Assembly: GCF_001632365.1 (NCBI RefSeq)
Contig: NW_024468517.1
Coordinates: 725,247 to 789,246, forward strand
From: Laetiporus sulphureus 93-53
Lineage: Eukaryota; Basidiomycota; Agaricomycetes; Polyporales; Laetiporaceae
Reading direction: 5' to 3'
Length of the DNA: 64,000 bases
In this document: positions 1 through 11,282 of the stretch, one piece after another
Layout of the letters: each line of letters opens with the position of its first letter
Numbering within the stretch: position 1 is the first letter of the stretch
The notes under the pieces: model-generated
Databases searched by the model: none
The model's input: the letters and a program-made list of their open reading frames with translations, nothing else
What the model was told of the DNA's origin: nothing
Made by a program: the position numbers and the translations under genes

Positions 1-1428
1 TCTCCTCGGTTCCTCTTCCCGACCCTGATGTCGAGTCGCTGCGGCATGTGCCCTCCGTGCTAGTACCTCATCAAACTTGTCCCTCTGGCCTTTCTCGAGG
101 CTGTCATAGCGTCGTTGCTGAAGATTGAAATAGAGCTCGAGAACCTCTTCCTCGTTCACGTCTTGACCAGATCCGGAGCGACCATCGCCAGGATCAAGAG
201 AGGTGAGTGACTTCTCCCGTGATGTCGCCAGGAACTGCCCACGCCAACCGCGCGGGGCAGCTCGATATCTCGCTTCTCGTGATGAACTTGATGTAGATGG
301 TTCCGTAACTGCGTATAGGTCGTCGTCGTCTTGCGGATCCACGTGCATGCCCGCAAGATCTCGTTGTATATCGGATAGCTCCTCTGACATGCGACCTCGC
401 GGAGTAGAGGGCCGATAGTCACTGGAGAATCCCTGTCTCGATACTTTGCTGTCAACCAAGTAATCGGCAGGAGGGGGGCCGGCGAGTTTTCCCGCTGCGC
501 GCAGGTTGGCGATGATGGCGCGGAAGTCAGGCATGGTTTCTTTGCCTTTGCCTTTATCCACATATCGCATGGGAATCTCGGGCTGAGGAGTGGGTGTATG
601 CGCTTGGTTGGGAGTGGAGGAGCTGGCATTCGTTGATGAAGGAGACGTTGAGCGGACAGATGTCCAGAGAGAGCGTGATTGTGCGTGGCTCGACGAGCGC
701 GAGTCGGTGTCAGACTGAGAAATTGTGGATAACGTGTGCGAAGATACAGCTGACGGAGACGAGAGCAGCCGGGTGGCAATGTTCTCCAAAAACGATCTCG
801 AGCTTTGAAGATGCTGGTTGCATGGCATCAGTGAGGCTTAACCTTCATCGTTACAGCCCCTCACCTGGTTCATTCTCTGATTTCTGGTATCCAAGTCGGA
901 CAGCACAGGATGGGACCCTCCCTCATATCTTTCGCGTTCAATCGGCGGTGCCGCTTGTTCCGGGTATCCTGTCATGGCAATGGTGTCTGGCTGGAGTTGA
1001 TTTGAGGTTACTTCCGACACAGTTTCCATTACATTAGAGTTCGATGCGTCACGGAGTGGTTGAACAGTGGAACTGGACTCCCTTCCTGTATTGCTTATGG
1101 CGAGGCTGGCATCGTTGGCAACGGACACCATCTGCGCTTTCTTAGAGCAGCGACGGCATACCCAGGAGCTCAGCCCCTCTGCAGGGCGACCGTCTACATC
1201 AGCCTCGAACCGCGCGATCAATTCCGCCTCAGAAAGTGGAGGAATATGACATCCTGCGGGATGTCCAGTACGTCAGAGCTACTTTTAATACTAGGACAGG
1301 ACTGACGACTGCGTACGATGATGCCAGAACCGCTGGCAGCTGCGGCACTGTATCAGAAACTCCTGCGGGGAATGGGTTGATTTGTTACACCTATTGCACG
1401 GTGAACGCGTAGAAGTGCTTGCACTCAT
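1..1428 (-). CDS. PHD-finger protein, 3' end beyond the window
   Basis: Partial gene, at least 438 codons in three visible exons: 1428-1317, 1253-865 and 813 to the left edge. The two introns are 63 and 51 nt with GT..AG ends and the phases join. The N-terminus carries a C4HC3 PHD zinc finger: CNRC, then CRSC, then WHHRCHIPPL, then WVCRRC, about residues 11-75. Such fingers usually read histone H3 tails, so a nuclear chromatin role is inferred. The rest is Ser/Thr-rich and probably disordered, and the last visible part is charged and helical (EEEVLELYFNLQQRRYDSLE). The start at 1428 gives MSASTSTRSPCNRC. A possible upstream exon (1744 to about 1505) would splice in frame through a good GTAAGT..CAG intron, so the N-terminus may be longer. 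It is divergent from the phospholipase D gene. The exact family is not recognised. Confidence 0.8.
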
Positions 1429-1895
1429 TGGTTTCGCGGTCGTATGCCTGATTAATATTAGGACACCGTATCAAGGCTAATTTTATTATCAGAGCTACAA
1501 CTCAGACTTACACGCGATACGCACGATGGCCACACCGAATGCACGGCTGGAGTTGGTGAGATCTCCATGTGTGATGGCCTTGATCGAGCCTAGGATACGG
1601 GCCCTGCCGAGCTGATGCCGGACGGGCGTCTATTGTCTCTCGCAGAGTTTCCTCCATTGCAAAACGCGCAGACTGCATATAGGGCTCTTGGAATGCTCCC
1701 GCACGTCTGTTTGCATATTTGGCTGGCTCGAAGGTGCAATTCATGCATTATTTCTGACCTGGATTATTGCTGATGGGTGTTGATGACGTAATGCATGCCG
1801 AAATAGCAGGTGATAGTGATCGTTGGCGTGTGCCATGTAGCTGAAGAGCGCCAACATTTCCCCTCCATTTCATCGTCTCTCCACCTCTTTGTTCC
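1429..1895. promoter_or_regulatory. divergent intergenic region between PHD gene and PLD1
   Basis: 467 bp between two divergent start codons. On the minus strand it holds a plausible intron at about 1447-1504 (GTAAGT donor, TCCTAAT branch-like sequence, CAG acceptor), either a 5'UTR intron of the PHD gene or the intron of an extra coding exon. If the longer PHD form is real, only about 150 bp separates the two genes. No clear TATA box was picked out. Confidence 0.5.
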
Positions 1896-4800
1896 ATGGC
1901 GGGAACTGCCCGTCCGCCACCAACGGCGAAGAACTTTGTCGACGTCGTCCACGACGTGCTCGAGCAGCAGCGTGCGGCACTGCACCGAGAGTCTCCCCAG
2001 GGCGAGCCTCCTCTGTCTCCGCCCATCCTGAAGTCGAATGAAGTCACACATCCAACCGCTCACTTCGCCGACGATGTGCCGCAGACGGAATCGCCTCCTT
2101 CAGAGCTAGACGAGCCACCATCACCGCTTAATGCACGCCCCAGTCACCAGCACCATGCTCCTCGTAGATCCTCCATATCTGGTTTCCGCCTGCCACCACC
2201 TGATACGCCGTCTGGACGCACGGGGCCACCCAGGTCTATATCACGCAGCTACTCCATCTCTGCCTCCAGCGTACAAGAGCCGTGGCACCATCAAAAACAC
2301 GGCTCAGACCCAAATGCACGCATCGACGAGTCACAAGACGAGGGTCCTGACCATAATCCAGATTTCCACCCGAATACACCGTTCCGAGGCATCCTCGAGT
2401 ATGAAAACCCGCAGCAGCGCGAGCGCGAGAGACAGATGGCTGCGAAGATGGCCAAGAGACGGGAAAGCTTAGCACACGAAGGCTGGAGTGCCGTCGTTAG
2501 GCGACAAGACGAAGCGTCGCAACCAAGCATAGCAGGGGAGAATCGCGATGCTCAAACTGATGTTGGTGGTCAAAGCCCTCAGATGAGTGAAATACAGAGG
2601 CAGCCTCGGTATTCCCGATCTATGCCCCATATTCAGCAGACGGAGAGCACGTCCAAGCCGAACGTCGCACCGAAGTGGAACAGACTCCGTTCCCTTCTTC
2701 CTCATATTAAGCACGCGCAACCGCAGCCATCCGCAGTCGCACCGCAGTCGGTGAACATCACCGATGAACTCATCGCTGGTGGGTTGTCGGCGCTCGTGTT
2801 ACGTCTTTGGTTTGAACGCGATGAGCGCGATCACCGTAGGGTTCCCATCCTCTTCCACCGTCTACGAGTCCGTGTTAGTGACAGTTTGCATCCCCTACAT
2901 GGACACAAGGCCGTCTTTCGCATTGAATGTGAATATGCTAACGGTGCTGTGCGCTGGGTCGTCTATCGTCAGCTTCGCGAATTTCTATCGTTGCACACGC
3001 ATTACGCCCTGTCTAACGTCTTCCGGAACGTCGAGACGCTTCCAGAGTTTCCAAAGACAAGTATGTTTTATTCTTGTAAGCTGTGCATGCACACTAGAAT
3101 CACGGTATCATCTAGGTCTGCCGTACTTCAAGTTTCTGAAAGAATTGGGTAGAGATGTCGGCAGAGCTGATTTTGCGCGTCTACAGCGTGAAGCGCTCGA
3201 GAACTATCTCATTGGCTTAATTCGCGCAGTTGTAAGTATTCTCACTCCTGCTCAACCTTAGCACCACAGTTGAAAGCGATCGTAGATGTGGCATCCAGAT
3301 GCCAATCGTTTGGCAGGGTTTCTGGAAATCAGCGCTCTCATGATATCTCTTGCTCATTCGGGAGGTGCACAGTACAAGGCTGGACTGCTGAGGCTCGACG
3401 CAGTCGGCACCAAGGGTAGCTTCGGCAGGAAGGCAACGTCGTGGCGCGAGCGAAAATCGCAGAAGTGGTGCTCTGTTAGAGAGAGTTACCTAGTCGTTCA
3501 TGAGGAGATGGGAGAGGTACTCATGAGGTTGAATCGTTTAATTATGCAGTCATGCTGATATTGCTCGTAGCTGACTGTTTGGGATGTCTTCTTGGTTGAT
3601 TCTGACTTCAAGATTGAGCGTCCGATACGTTACTATCGCCAAGGCTTGAACATGCTGTTAGAGGGCCACGACGAGCACGACGGAGAGGCCACGCCGCATG
3701 CGCACGACAACGGCATGACTGTGTCTCAATGTCACCTCGCCGGGTCCATCAAGAGCCATCTCTCGAAAGCGTTGCACAGAAGGCGGCAGTCTGACAGCAG
3801 AGGATCCCAGTCCGCGAACGGCCATGGGAACAGCGCGGACATCCATCGCGTGAGCTCGGCCCTTTCTGAAGCTTCGTCAGCTCCCTCAACGTCGTCGACG
3901 ACTTCGCGGCCGCTGACGCCTATGCTTGACCCGTCGACAAACACCAATCCCTTGCTGGTTGGCCATGACGAGCCGCATCATGATGACGCGGAACAGAGCG
4001 AGAAGAAAAGGTCAAAAAAGGTTTCAAAACATACGTTCTACATTGAGAACACACAGATGCGATTGAAACTCTTTGCCAAAAACGAAGTAAGCATGGGTCT
4101 CTGCTGATCGCAAAAAGGGCGACGCGCTGATGTAATACCCTCGACCAGCGCCAAATGCTGCAATGGCTCGCAGCCCTTGAGAGAGTTGCTCGGGACTGTC
4201 ACTATACGGGCAAGAACCGATTCGACAGCTTTGCTCCGATTCGGTTGAATGTCGCTGCGCAGTGGCTTGTAGATGGGGTGAGGCTGACTTCTGTTTGTTA
4301 CCTGTCCCATCATGACTAACAATGGATTCTCAGCGGGACTATTTCTGGAACCTTTCCCGTGCGATCTTGCTAGCTACGGAATCTATCTACATTCACGGCT
4401 GGTGGCTATCACCCGGTAAGTGCTGTGTTAACCACAGGTTTGCACCGCACCGCATCTAACCTTACCAGAATTGCAAATGCGACGACCGAATATGCTTAAG
4501 TACCGTCTTGATAATCTCCTTGAGCGCAAGGCAAAGGAGGGTGTAAAAATCTACATTATTTTATAGTAAGATGCTTTACTCTATTACTGTTGACCTGTTG
4601 CTGACGAAGAACAGTCTTGAAGTGTCTAGTCGAACTACACCCACAGATAGCAAGTATGTAGGCCAGCTGCGACGGTTCAATGACTAGTCTCATGATCTGC
4701 TAGCTATGCGAAGCAGAGGCTTACTGCGCTGCATCCTAATATTATGGTGCAACGGTCGCCATCACACTTCCAAACGGGTACCTTCTACTGGGCGCATGTG

Positions 4801-7800
4801 AGCAATACGATATTTGCATTGTCATTGTGGGCGTACTCATCCCGGGCTATAGCACGAGAAGGTCTGCGTTATCGACCAGACCATCGCTTTTATGGGTGGC
4901 TTGGATTTATGCTTCGGACGGTACGAGCACATCTACTAACACATCTACTAATTGTACAATGTGGTCCTCTGAACTGCTTCCAGATGGGATACCCCTCAGC
5001 ATGTTCTCGTTGACGATCCTGGGCCTGACTCTTCAGAGCATATCTGGACCGGTTAGTTCTGCCGAAGTGTTTGAACTATAGACTGACAACATAGGTAGGC
5101 AAGGACTACAGCAATCCCCGTATAGGAGATTTCCATTCTCTGCATAAACCTGATGAAGACATGTATGACCGCTCAAGGATACCCAGAATGCCTTGGTATG
5201 AATACGCCCATTGAGAGAGTTACTTCACTCACACTTTATTAGGCATGATGTGGCGATGCAGGTTGTCGGCCAACCGGCCCGTGACCTTGCGCGGCATTTT
5301 GTACAAAGGTGTGCTTGCTAGCCGTCATGAGCGATATCAGCTCAGACATATGCTGTTCAGATGGAATTACTTACTGAGAATCAAGGTCAGTCTGGCGCAC
5401 CAACATGCGTTCGTATGCCAATATACATTTGGATGTAGAATCATACTCAGGTTATGCCGTTCTTATTACCACCTCCCGAGTTCAAGCCAGGGGAGCTATC
5501 ACAAATGGGTCTGACGGGCACCTGCGAGTTGCAAATTACCCGCTCAGCTGGACCGTGGTCTCTGGGTACACCGGATCGAATTGAGTGCTCCATTCAGAAT
5601 GCTTACCTCAAAGGTGAAAGCGGTACGATTGTGATGTATGCATCGGCTAACACGCAGAGAAGCCATACAAATGTCGGAACACTTCGTGTACATCGAGAAC
5701 CAATTCTTCATCACATCGTGAGTGCACCGAGTACCGGCAACTATACAGAGTCTGATAAATACTAGAACCGTGGTGAATGAGGTGAAGATTGAGAACAAGA
5801 TCGGGGATGCATTAGTAGACCGCATAATCCTTGCCCACCGCGAGAAGACTCCATGGAAATGTTGTGTTGTCATTCCATCAATCCCTGGATTCACTTACCC
5901 GGTCGATCATAGTGATGCGAGCGCTGTGAGTAGGAATGCATATCATGCTCTCTTTTGTTATCTGATAATGTGCTGCAGATCCGCATTATCATGGAGTGCC
6001 AGAATCGCACGATATGCCGTGGTCCAAACTCGATTTTTGGTCGGCTCAGGAAGGAAGGAATCGACGTGTGTTTGTCTTCATGTACCTTTTGGACCAAAGC
6101 TGAGAGTAGCTCTGCAGCCGGATGATTACATCGCGTTCTTCTCGTTGCGTAACTGGGGCAAGCTGCGCGGGAATGTCTTGACCACTGAGCAGGTGCGCAA
6201 GGATGCTACTATCTTGGCATGTACGGATTGAACAGTTTTATGCAGGTCTACATCCACGGCAAAGTCTGTATCGTCGACGATCGCCTGGCTATCATAGGTA
6301 GCGCGAACATCAACGAGCGGTCTCAACGAGGCGATCGTGACTCCGAAATAGCAGCCGTCATTCGCGATACTGACATGATCGACTGGTAGGTCTGTCTATC
6401 ATGTTACAGGGCTCCCTCTCATCAGTAGTCAAGTACCATGGCTGGTGCGCCATTCAAGGTTGGCCGTTTCGCGCATACCCTACGCGTCCGCCTCATGAGG
6501 GAGCACGTCGGTGTTGACGTTGATGCCATGTATGAAGACGATTTGATGGCATCGGAGCCGGTGAAGCCGATGGAATCGCAGACTCAATGGGATCCGGGGA
6601 ATGAAGAGGAGCACGGTAATGAGAACGGCGTAACCTATGTGATTAAGGGTCAGAGACGGACTGCTGTGAGCAACTTCTTCCACGATTTTCTTAATGAGAC
6701 GGAACAAGGTGAGTGCCCATTTCTACGGCCAGTATTGTCAGCATATACTGAGAAAGAGGCGATCAGCAATTCAAGGGACGAGTGACGTTGGGGGCAAGAC
6801 CATTACTAATTTTTTCCGCAAAACTGGGATCACGAGCAAAGAAGTTGACATGACTGCAGGAGAGAAGAGGCCCACAGAGGAGCGTCAGATGTACATGCGC
6901 GAGGGCGAGAAGCAGCCCGGTTTCTCAAGCTCTGTGATTCCGACACTGGAGGAGAAATACATTGCAAAGCATCCTTCGCGTTTAGAACAAGCTATCGGTG
7001 CCCCAGTTGAACAAGAACACAACGAAAATGGATCTGTTGCGCAAGTGCTTAAGGCTCGCACGAAAGACGACGAGCTGTCTGGTGCCCCCGCTAATGCTGT
7101 TCCGGATGTAAGCCGCGACGAGGAACCTCCACGGGCCAAGAGTGTGAAAATCGACACTGACGAGGAAGAAGACCAGGTTCAAGGGGCCCGTGCGACATTA
7201 CGGAGACAGATGGCCCCCAAACCTGGCTGGAAACAATGGGTATTACCTACGCCGACTCCTGAAGTGGATCCCCACGGGTTCGAGGACCCTGTGTGCGACG
7301 AGTTTTGGAAGAATGTGTGGGTAGCATGTGCAGTCCATAATGTAGGCCACGATCTTCCATATCATCCATTGAATCAGCACTGAAACGTCTGTCAGACTGA
7401 GATCTACAGAAAGGTCTTCCATGCCATCCCCGACGACGTTGTCAACACTTGGAAACAGTACAAGGAATTTGTTCTTCATCACGAACGGCTGAACCAACCG
7501 GTAAGCTTATTTCTTTGCTGTGGCTGTGGCTCATGCTGACGTTCCGCTAGATCAAAGATTCCTCCTCTCATGAGCCCCTAGCTCGAGTACCATCCGAAAC
7601 TGCCGACCAGGACGCTCCTGGTCAACCGCCTACTGCCGGTAACACCGTGCATCCAGCAGACTATGCGTACGACTCCGTCGTTGGGGAGAGAGGAACCGAG
7701 CCGACGGACTCAGGGTATTCGACGACCCCAGACCCATATACTCCGCCCCAGACGGGTACGGAGAAGGACACGACTCGCGGACGCAGAGGAACGCGCGGCG

Positions 7801-8077
7801 TTGAGCCGTTTGATGAGTCCGATCGCCAGGAGATGGAACGTCTGCTCGAGGAAGTACGCGGCCACCTAGGTGTGCAAGGTTACCTTACATGTGGCTTGCG
7901 TATCTCACAGTTGCTTTCGATTCAGTTCTCTATCCTACTCGATTCTTGGAGGGAGAGGATGCAGCCAACAATTTCTTGTTCAATGCTGATCGGTAAGTCG
8001 TCCTAAGTCTTCCTGACACCGAGATACGTTGTTTGATGAACTTTTGCAGACTAATGCCTCTACCAATATACGACTGA
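1896..8077 (+). CDS. PLD1: phospholipase D (PX-PH-PLD type)
   Basis: Hydrolyses phosphatidylcholine to phosphatidic acid and choline at membranes; the fungal homologue SPO14 acts in membrane traffic and sporulation. Many short introns; the first exons are 1896-3060, 3116-3231, 3286-3516, 3571-4086 and 4149-4277, and the last is 8050-8077. Order: a disordered Ser/Pro-rich N-terminus; a PX-like phosphoinositide domain around 2900-3200 ([14 protein letters not shown]); a PH-like region interrupted by a Ser-rich insert (3571-4270); then the catalytic halves. Both HKD motifs are intact: [16 protein letters not shown] at about 4853-4900 and HGKVCIVDD at about 6252-6280, followed by GSANINERS. The C-terminus has the family block [14 protein letters not shown] and ends LMPLPIYD. 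An acidic insert of about 200 residues (6800-7200) separates HKD2 from the conserved tail. Confidence 0.95.
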
Positions 8078-8472
8078 TCCTTCTTTCTCCTTCTCCTTGT
8101 CTCATTCTCACTCCCACGCACGGACTATGGACATGGACTGCATAGTTATCGCATAGCGTTCCTCACATTCGTTTTCTATTATGCTTAGGGCGTCATGTAC
8201 TATATCATCGACATTCATAGCACCAATAGTAATGCTTTCTCGCTCTGCAGCCATGATCTACTAAGACTACTTCGCTGTTTTGCATTGAGTCGTCTGTAAA
8301 CACTTCACTGTCACGGTTTCTCAGAAAATTTGACTGTAACAGCCGGGCGCTTCGGACACTCAAGTTGGACGATCAACACGCTAAATGCGCACTGTTTCTG
8401 GGCGACCTGCTCTTTACCGCAACACCCTCATCCGCATTAGAAATTCTCTATTGGGCGAAGCTGTGAACTTTT
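8078..8472. other. intergenic, PLD1 3' flank to SET-TAD3 5' flank
   Basis: 395 bp between two genes on the same strand. It should hold the PLD1 terminator and the promoter of the next gene. I see no repeat, RNA gene or open frame in it. Confidence 0.5.
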
Positions 8473-10425
8473 ATGCCCACGGTATCGGCAGATATCACTC
8501 GTATGGACGCTGCTAGTGGGAAAACAAACCTCTCGACCGATGTCAATGGTCGACCCGTCCCTCAGCACCTGAACAGTGCCGGGTGCCGTATCGGTTATTC
8601 GGAGGGAAAAGGGAGGGGTGTATTTGGTCAGTCTATTCTTTCTGTATCACTGCAGACATCGATTTTCTTGAACTCGGGCCGATCGCAGCATCCCGCCCAA
8701 TTGACGCGTATACGGTGGTTGAGATCAGCCCGGTGCTGCTGTTCTCCTCCGAAGAGTATGAAGCACATGGGAAGTATACCGTGCTCGATCAATATACTTT
8801 CAGGTGGCGAGATGGGCGGATGGCATTGGCGTTGGGACTTGGTGCGTCTCTTTTTACGCTTCACCCTTCTGAGGCCATGACATCTCGAAATAACGCATTT
8901 ATCAATCGTGCTAAACCTATGCATCCAATCAGGATCACTCTTTAACCACTCCCAAAGTCCCAATGTTTCCTACATAATCGACACCAAGACAGAGTCCATT
9001 CGGTACACGACGATGCGGCGCATTGAGACAGGCGAAGAACTGTGCATATTCTACGGTCACAAGCTCTGGTTTGACGTGATGAATGATGGGGCTGGTTCTG
9101 GTGACGTTGAAGAGGAGGAGGTAGATGATGGGTGGGGAGGGCTGGCAGGGCTGAATGCCAACGAAAGAAGAAGTGAGATTGAGGACGGTAGCTGGGCGAA
9201 GAGTGATGCGCAGAGTGTAGATGGGAGGGAGGAGACCTTCGAGTCACTCTTAGAGAGACAAATACGCGAATTTCAAGGAGGAGGTCCGGACGAGGTCGTT
9301 CCTGAGGAGCAACTGCCGTTCACGCGTGTAAAACTGACGGACGATGAGGAGGAAGAGGAGCTCAGCGCCGTTCATACCGGTAGGTCGACGCTCGATGCAC
9401 GCCCCGCAATTTACGTACGCTTCTGACATTGCGCTTTTCAGAGCGCGCTTGGGTGGTGGATATCCCTGACGCTCGGCATATAACCACGATGTTAAAGTAC
9501 GTCCTATTGTCATACAACCCACATTTTCACGCTCAGTCCCTGCTGCAGATGGCTGAAAGCTTCCGGCCTTGACACACCCTCTCTCTCGCACCTAAAGCGG
9601 ATCCGCAAAGTCAATGCCATCTCTACCCTGATGCTGACCTATACATCTCTCTCCCCTTCTTGCCCCGCGCTTCCGGCCGATCTCCCGCTTTCTGCACCCT
9701 ACATTCTTCCGGTGCCTAGCTTCGCCGCCATCACGTCTACCTCCCTCTCGCTTAAAAACACCTTCTGGCCGACTATGTTCGCGCCTCGGCGTAAGCTCGC
9801 TCCGGAGCTGTGGACGCGTGGGCGGGCACGATGGGCATGTGAGAGGATGCTCAAGGTCGTAAAGGAGGCAGAGGAGGCAGGAAGGCGGGACGAGCTTCCT
9901 GTAGCGGCGTATGTACCGGCACCGTATGACGAGGAGACGAGGGAGGCAAGTCGGATGAGGAGGGAATTTGTGGAGTACGATAGGAGGAGGTCCGCATGCC
10001 ATCCATTAAGGCATGCCGTGATGAATGTCGTACGTGCGGTGGCGGACTATCGCGCGTCGTCGTCGTCTGACGCCCCTTCACCGAGTCCCGATACAGAGCC
10101 GGTTCCAAGCCCATCTATGGACTTGCTTTCCGCAGACTCTTCATCTACAATGCTTCCCTCGCCTCAATCGCGCAACGGTTCACACTATCTGCTCACGTCG
10201 CTCACTCTCTTCGCATCGCACGAGCCATGTGTTATGTGCAGCATGGCGCTGCTGCACTCTCGCGTGCGCGAGGTGTTCTATGCGCGGCGAATGCCGTTGA
10301 CCGGCGGATGCGGTGGTTTAGCATGTGTACCCGCGCTGGAGGGTGTAAACCATCGGTTCGGCGTGAATGTGTGGAAGGGTATCGTAATGGAAGAGGAACA
10401 GGTGGGGGAGGGGTTGGACGCGTAA
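8473..10425 (+). CDS. TAD3: SET-domain / TAD3 fusion protein
   Basis: Five exons (8473-8626, 8689-8841, 8933-9379, 9442-9496, 9549-10425) give 1686 nt, 561 aa, with every junction in phase. The N-terminal third is a SET lysine-methyltransferase-like domain: GRGVFASRPI, GLGSLFNHSQSPN and GEELCIFYG are the cofactor and knot motifs. An acidic linker of about 100 residues follows. The C-terminal half is the TAD3/ADAT3 subunit of the tRNA adenosine deaminase that makes inosine at wobble position 34: WVVDIPDARH and LSHLKRIRK are typical of its N-terminus, then HPLRHAVM and PCVMCSMALLHSR. The usual catalytic Glu after the zinc-binding His is Val, as expected for the non-catalytic partner of TAD2. 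A second ATG at 8503 is an alternative start. No ATG fits an independent TAD3 start before WVVDIP, which favours a real fusion. Confidence 0.85.
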
Positions 10426-10505
10426 TCCCCTCACCGCCGCTGAAGGTGAGATCCCGACACAGAAAACGAACAGGACACAAGTTAATTAGTAGATTATAGA
10501 TTATA

Positions 10506-11065
10506 ATGCATATTTTAGTAGACATGAATGGCGATGGCGGTGAGGATGAGTTCGGTGATGATGAGGGGGATGAGCTCGGACTAGGGTCTGGCAAGAAGAT
10601 GTTTGAAGTTGAGCTGGATCGCGCAAAGAAGGTACGGATCATTCGATCCTATGTCCTAACAACTCAACGTGGGGTATAGATCCTTCTTCTACTTCGCTTC
10701 TCAACTCTCCTACACAAGCGCGTCCAGCTTGATATCCTCTCCAACAGTGCCATAACCACATCTTCTAATTATCTTGCATCCCTTGATGCCCTCCCCGCTC
10801 GCTCGCATGCCCTCTTTGTGGCTTTTGACGACGTTATCGCATCATTGTATGCACGACAAACCCGCCTTGTATCGCTTCTGCAATCTCGCCCCTAGCTGAA
10901 TCCGTCCGAGACTTGCATGCAACACTGCTCGGCGGAGAGCTTCTTCCACCACGACGTACGAATGACCAAGATGCGGATGCGCTAACACGGGACATAGCGT
11001 CTATGACAGTCGGTGCGGGAGGTGAGTCGAGATTGGCGAGGCAGGATAGGGATATGCGCGAGTAG
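10506..11065 (+). pseudogene. truncated remnant, possibly of a GCIP-like gene
   Basis: Starts MHILVDMNGDGGEDEFGDD, an acidic stretch. A canonical intron (10632-10679, GTACGG..TATAG, with a CCTAAC branch-like site) joins it to ELDRAKK plus ILLLLRFSTLLHKRV and on to HALFVAFDDVIASLYA. A stop then follows, but another frame continues with LAESVRDLHATLLGGEL and ends DRDMRE at 11065. The pattern of an acidic linker, a helical segment, and an FDD..ASLY then VRDLH block reminds me of the C-terminal half of the Grap2/cyclin-D-interacting (GCIP) family. The N-terminal half, normally about 180 residues, is absent because the TAD3 stop lies 81 bp upstream. I found no canonical intron that repairs the frame at about 10850-10900. 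A truncated, frame-broken copy is most likely; the family assignment is tentative. Confidence 0.4.
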
Positions 11066-11282
11066 TTCGATACACATCTCAAACAGATCGCAAATGCTGT
11101 ATAGGCAATGCACTAGCCCTTGAGGTCACGATTGCAAAATGATGATGCACGCCCTTCTACGTCTACCGCACATGTGGATGGGTCAATGCACTGAGACTGC
11201 TGGAGCTTTTCACTCACAAATAACGCCTGAATCCGATCCAACATAAAGTAGGAGACAACTTATAGATTGACCAGAGTCCGCC

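Noticed and set aside
156..779. 207-codon minus-strand open frame
   Set aside because: It is an off-frame shadow of the PHD gene's third exon. The neighbouring frame (NIATRLLSSPSAVSSHTLST and onward) stays open to the edge and has protein-like composition.
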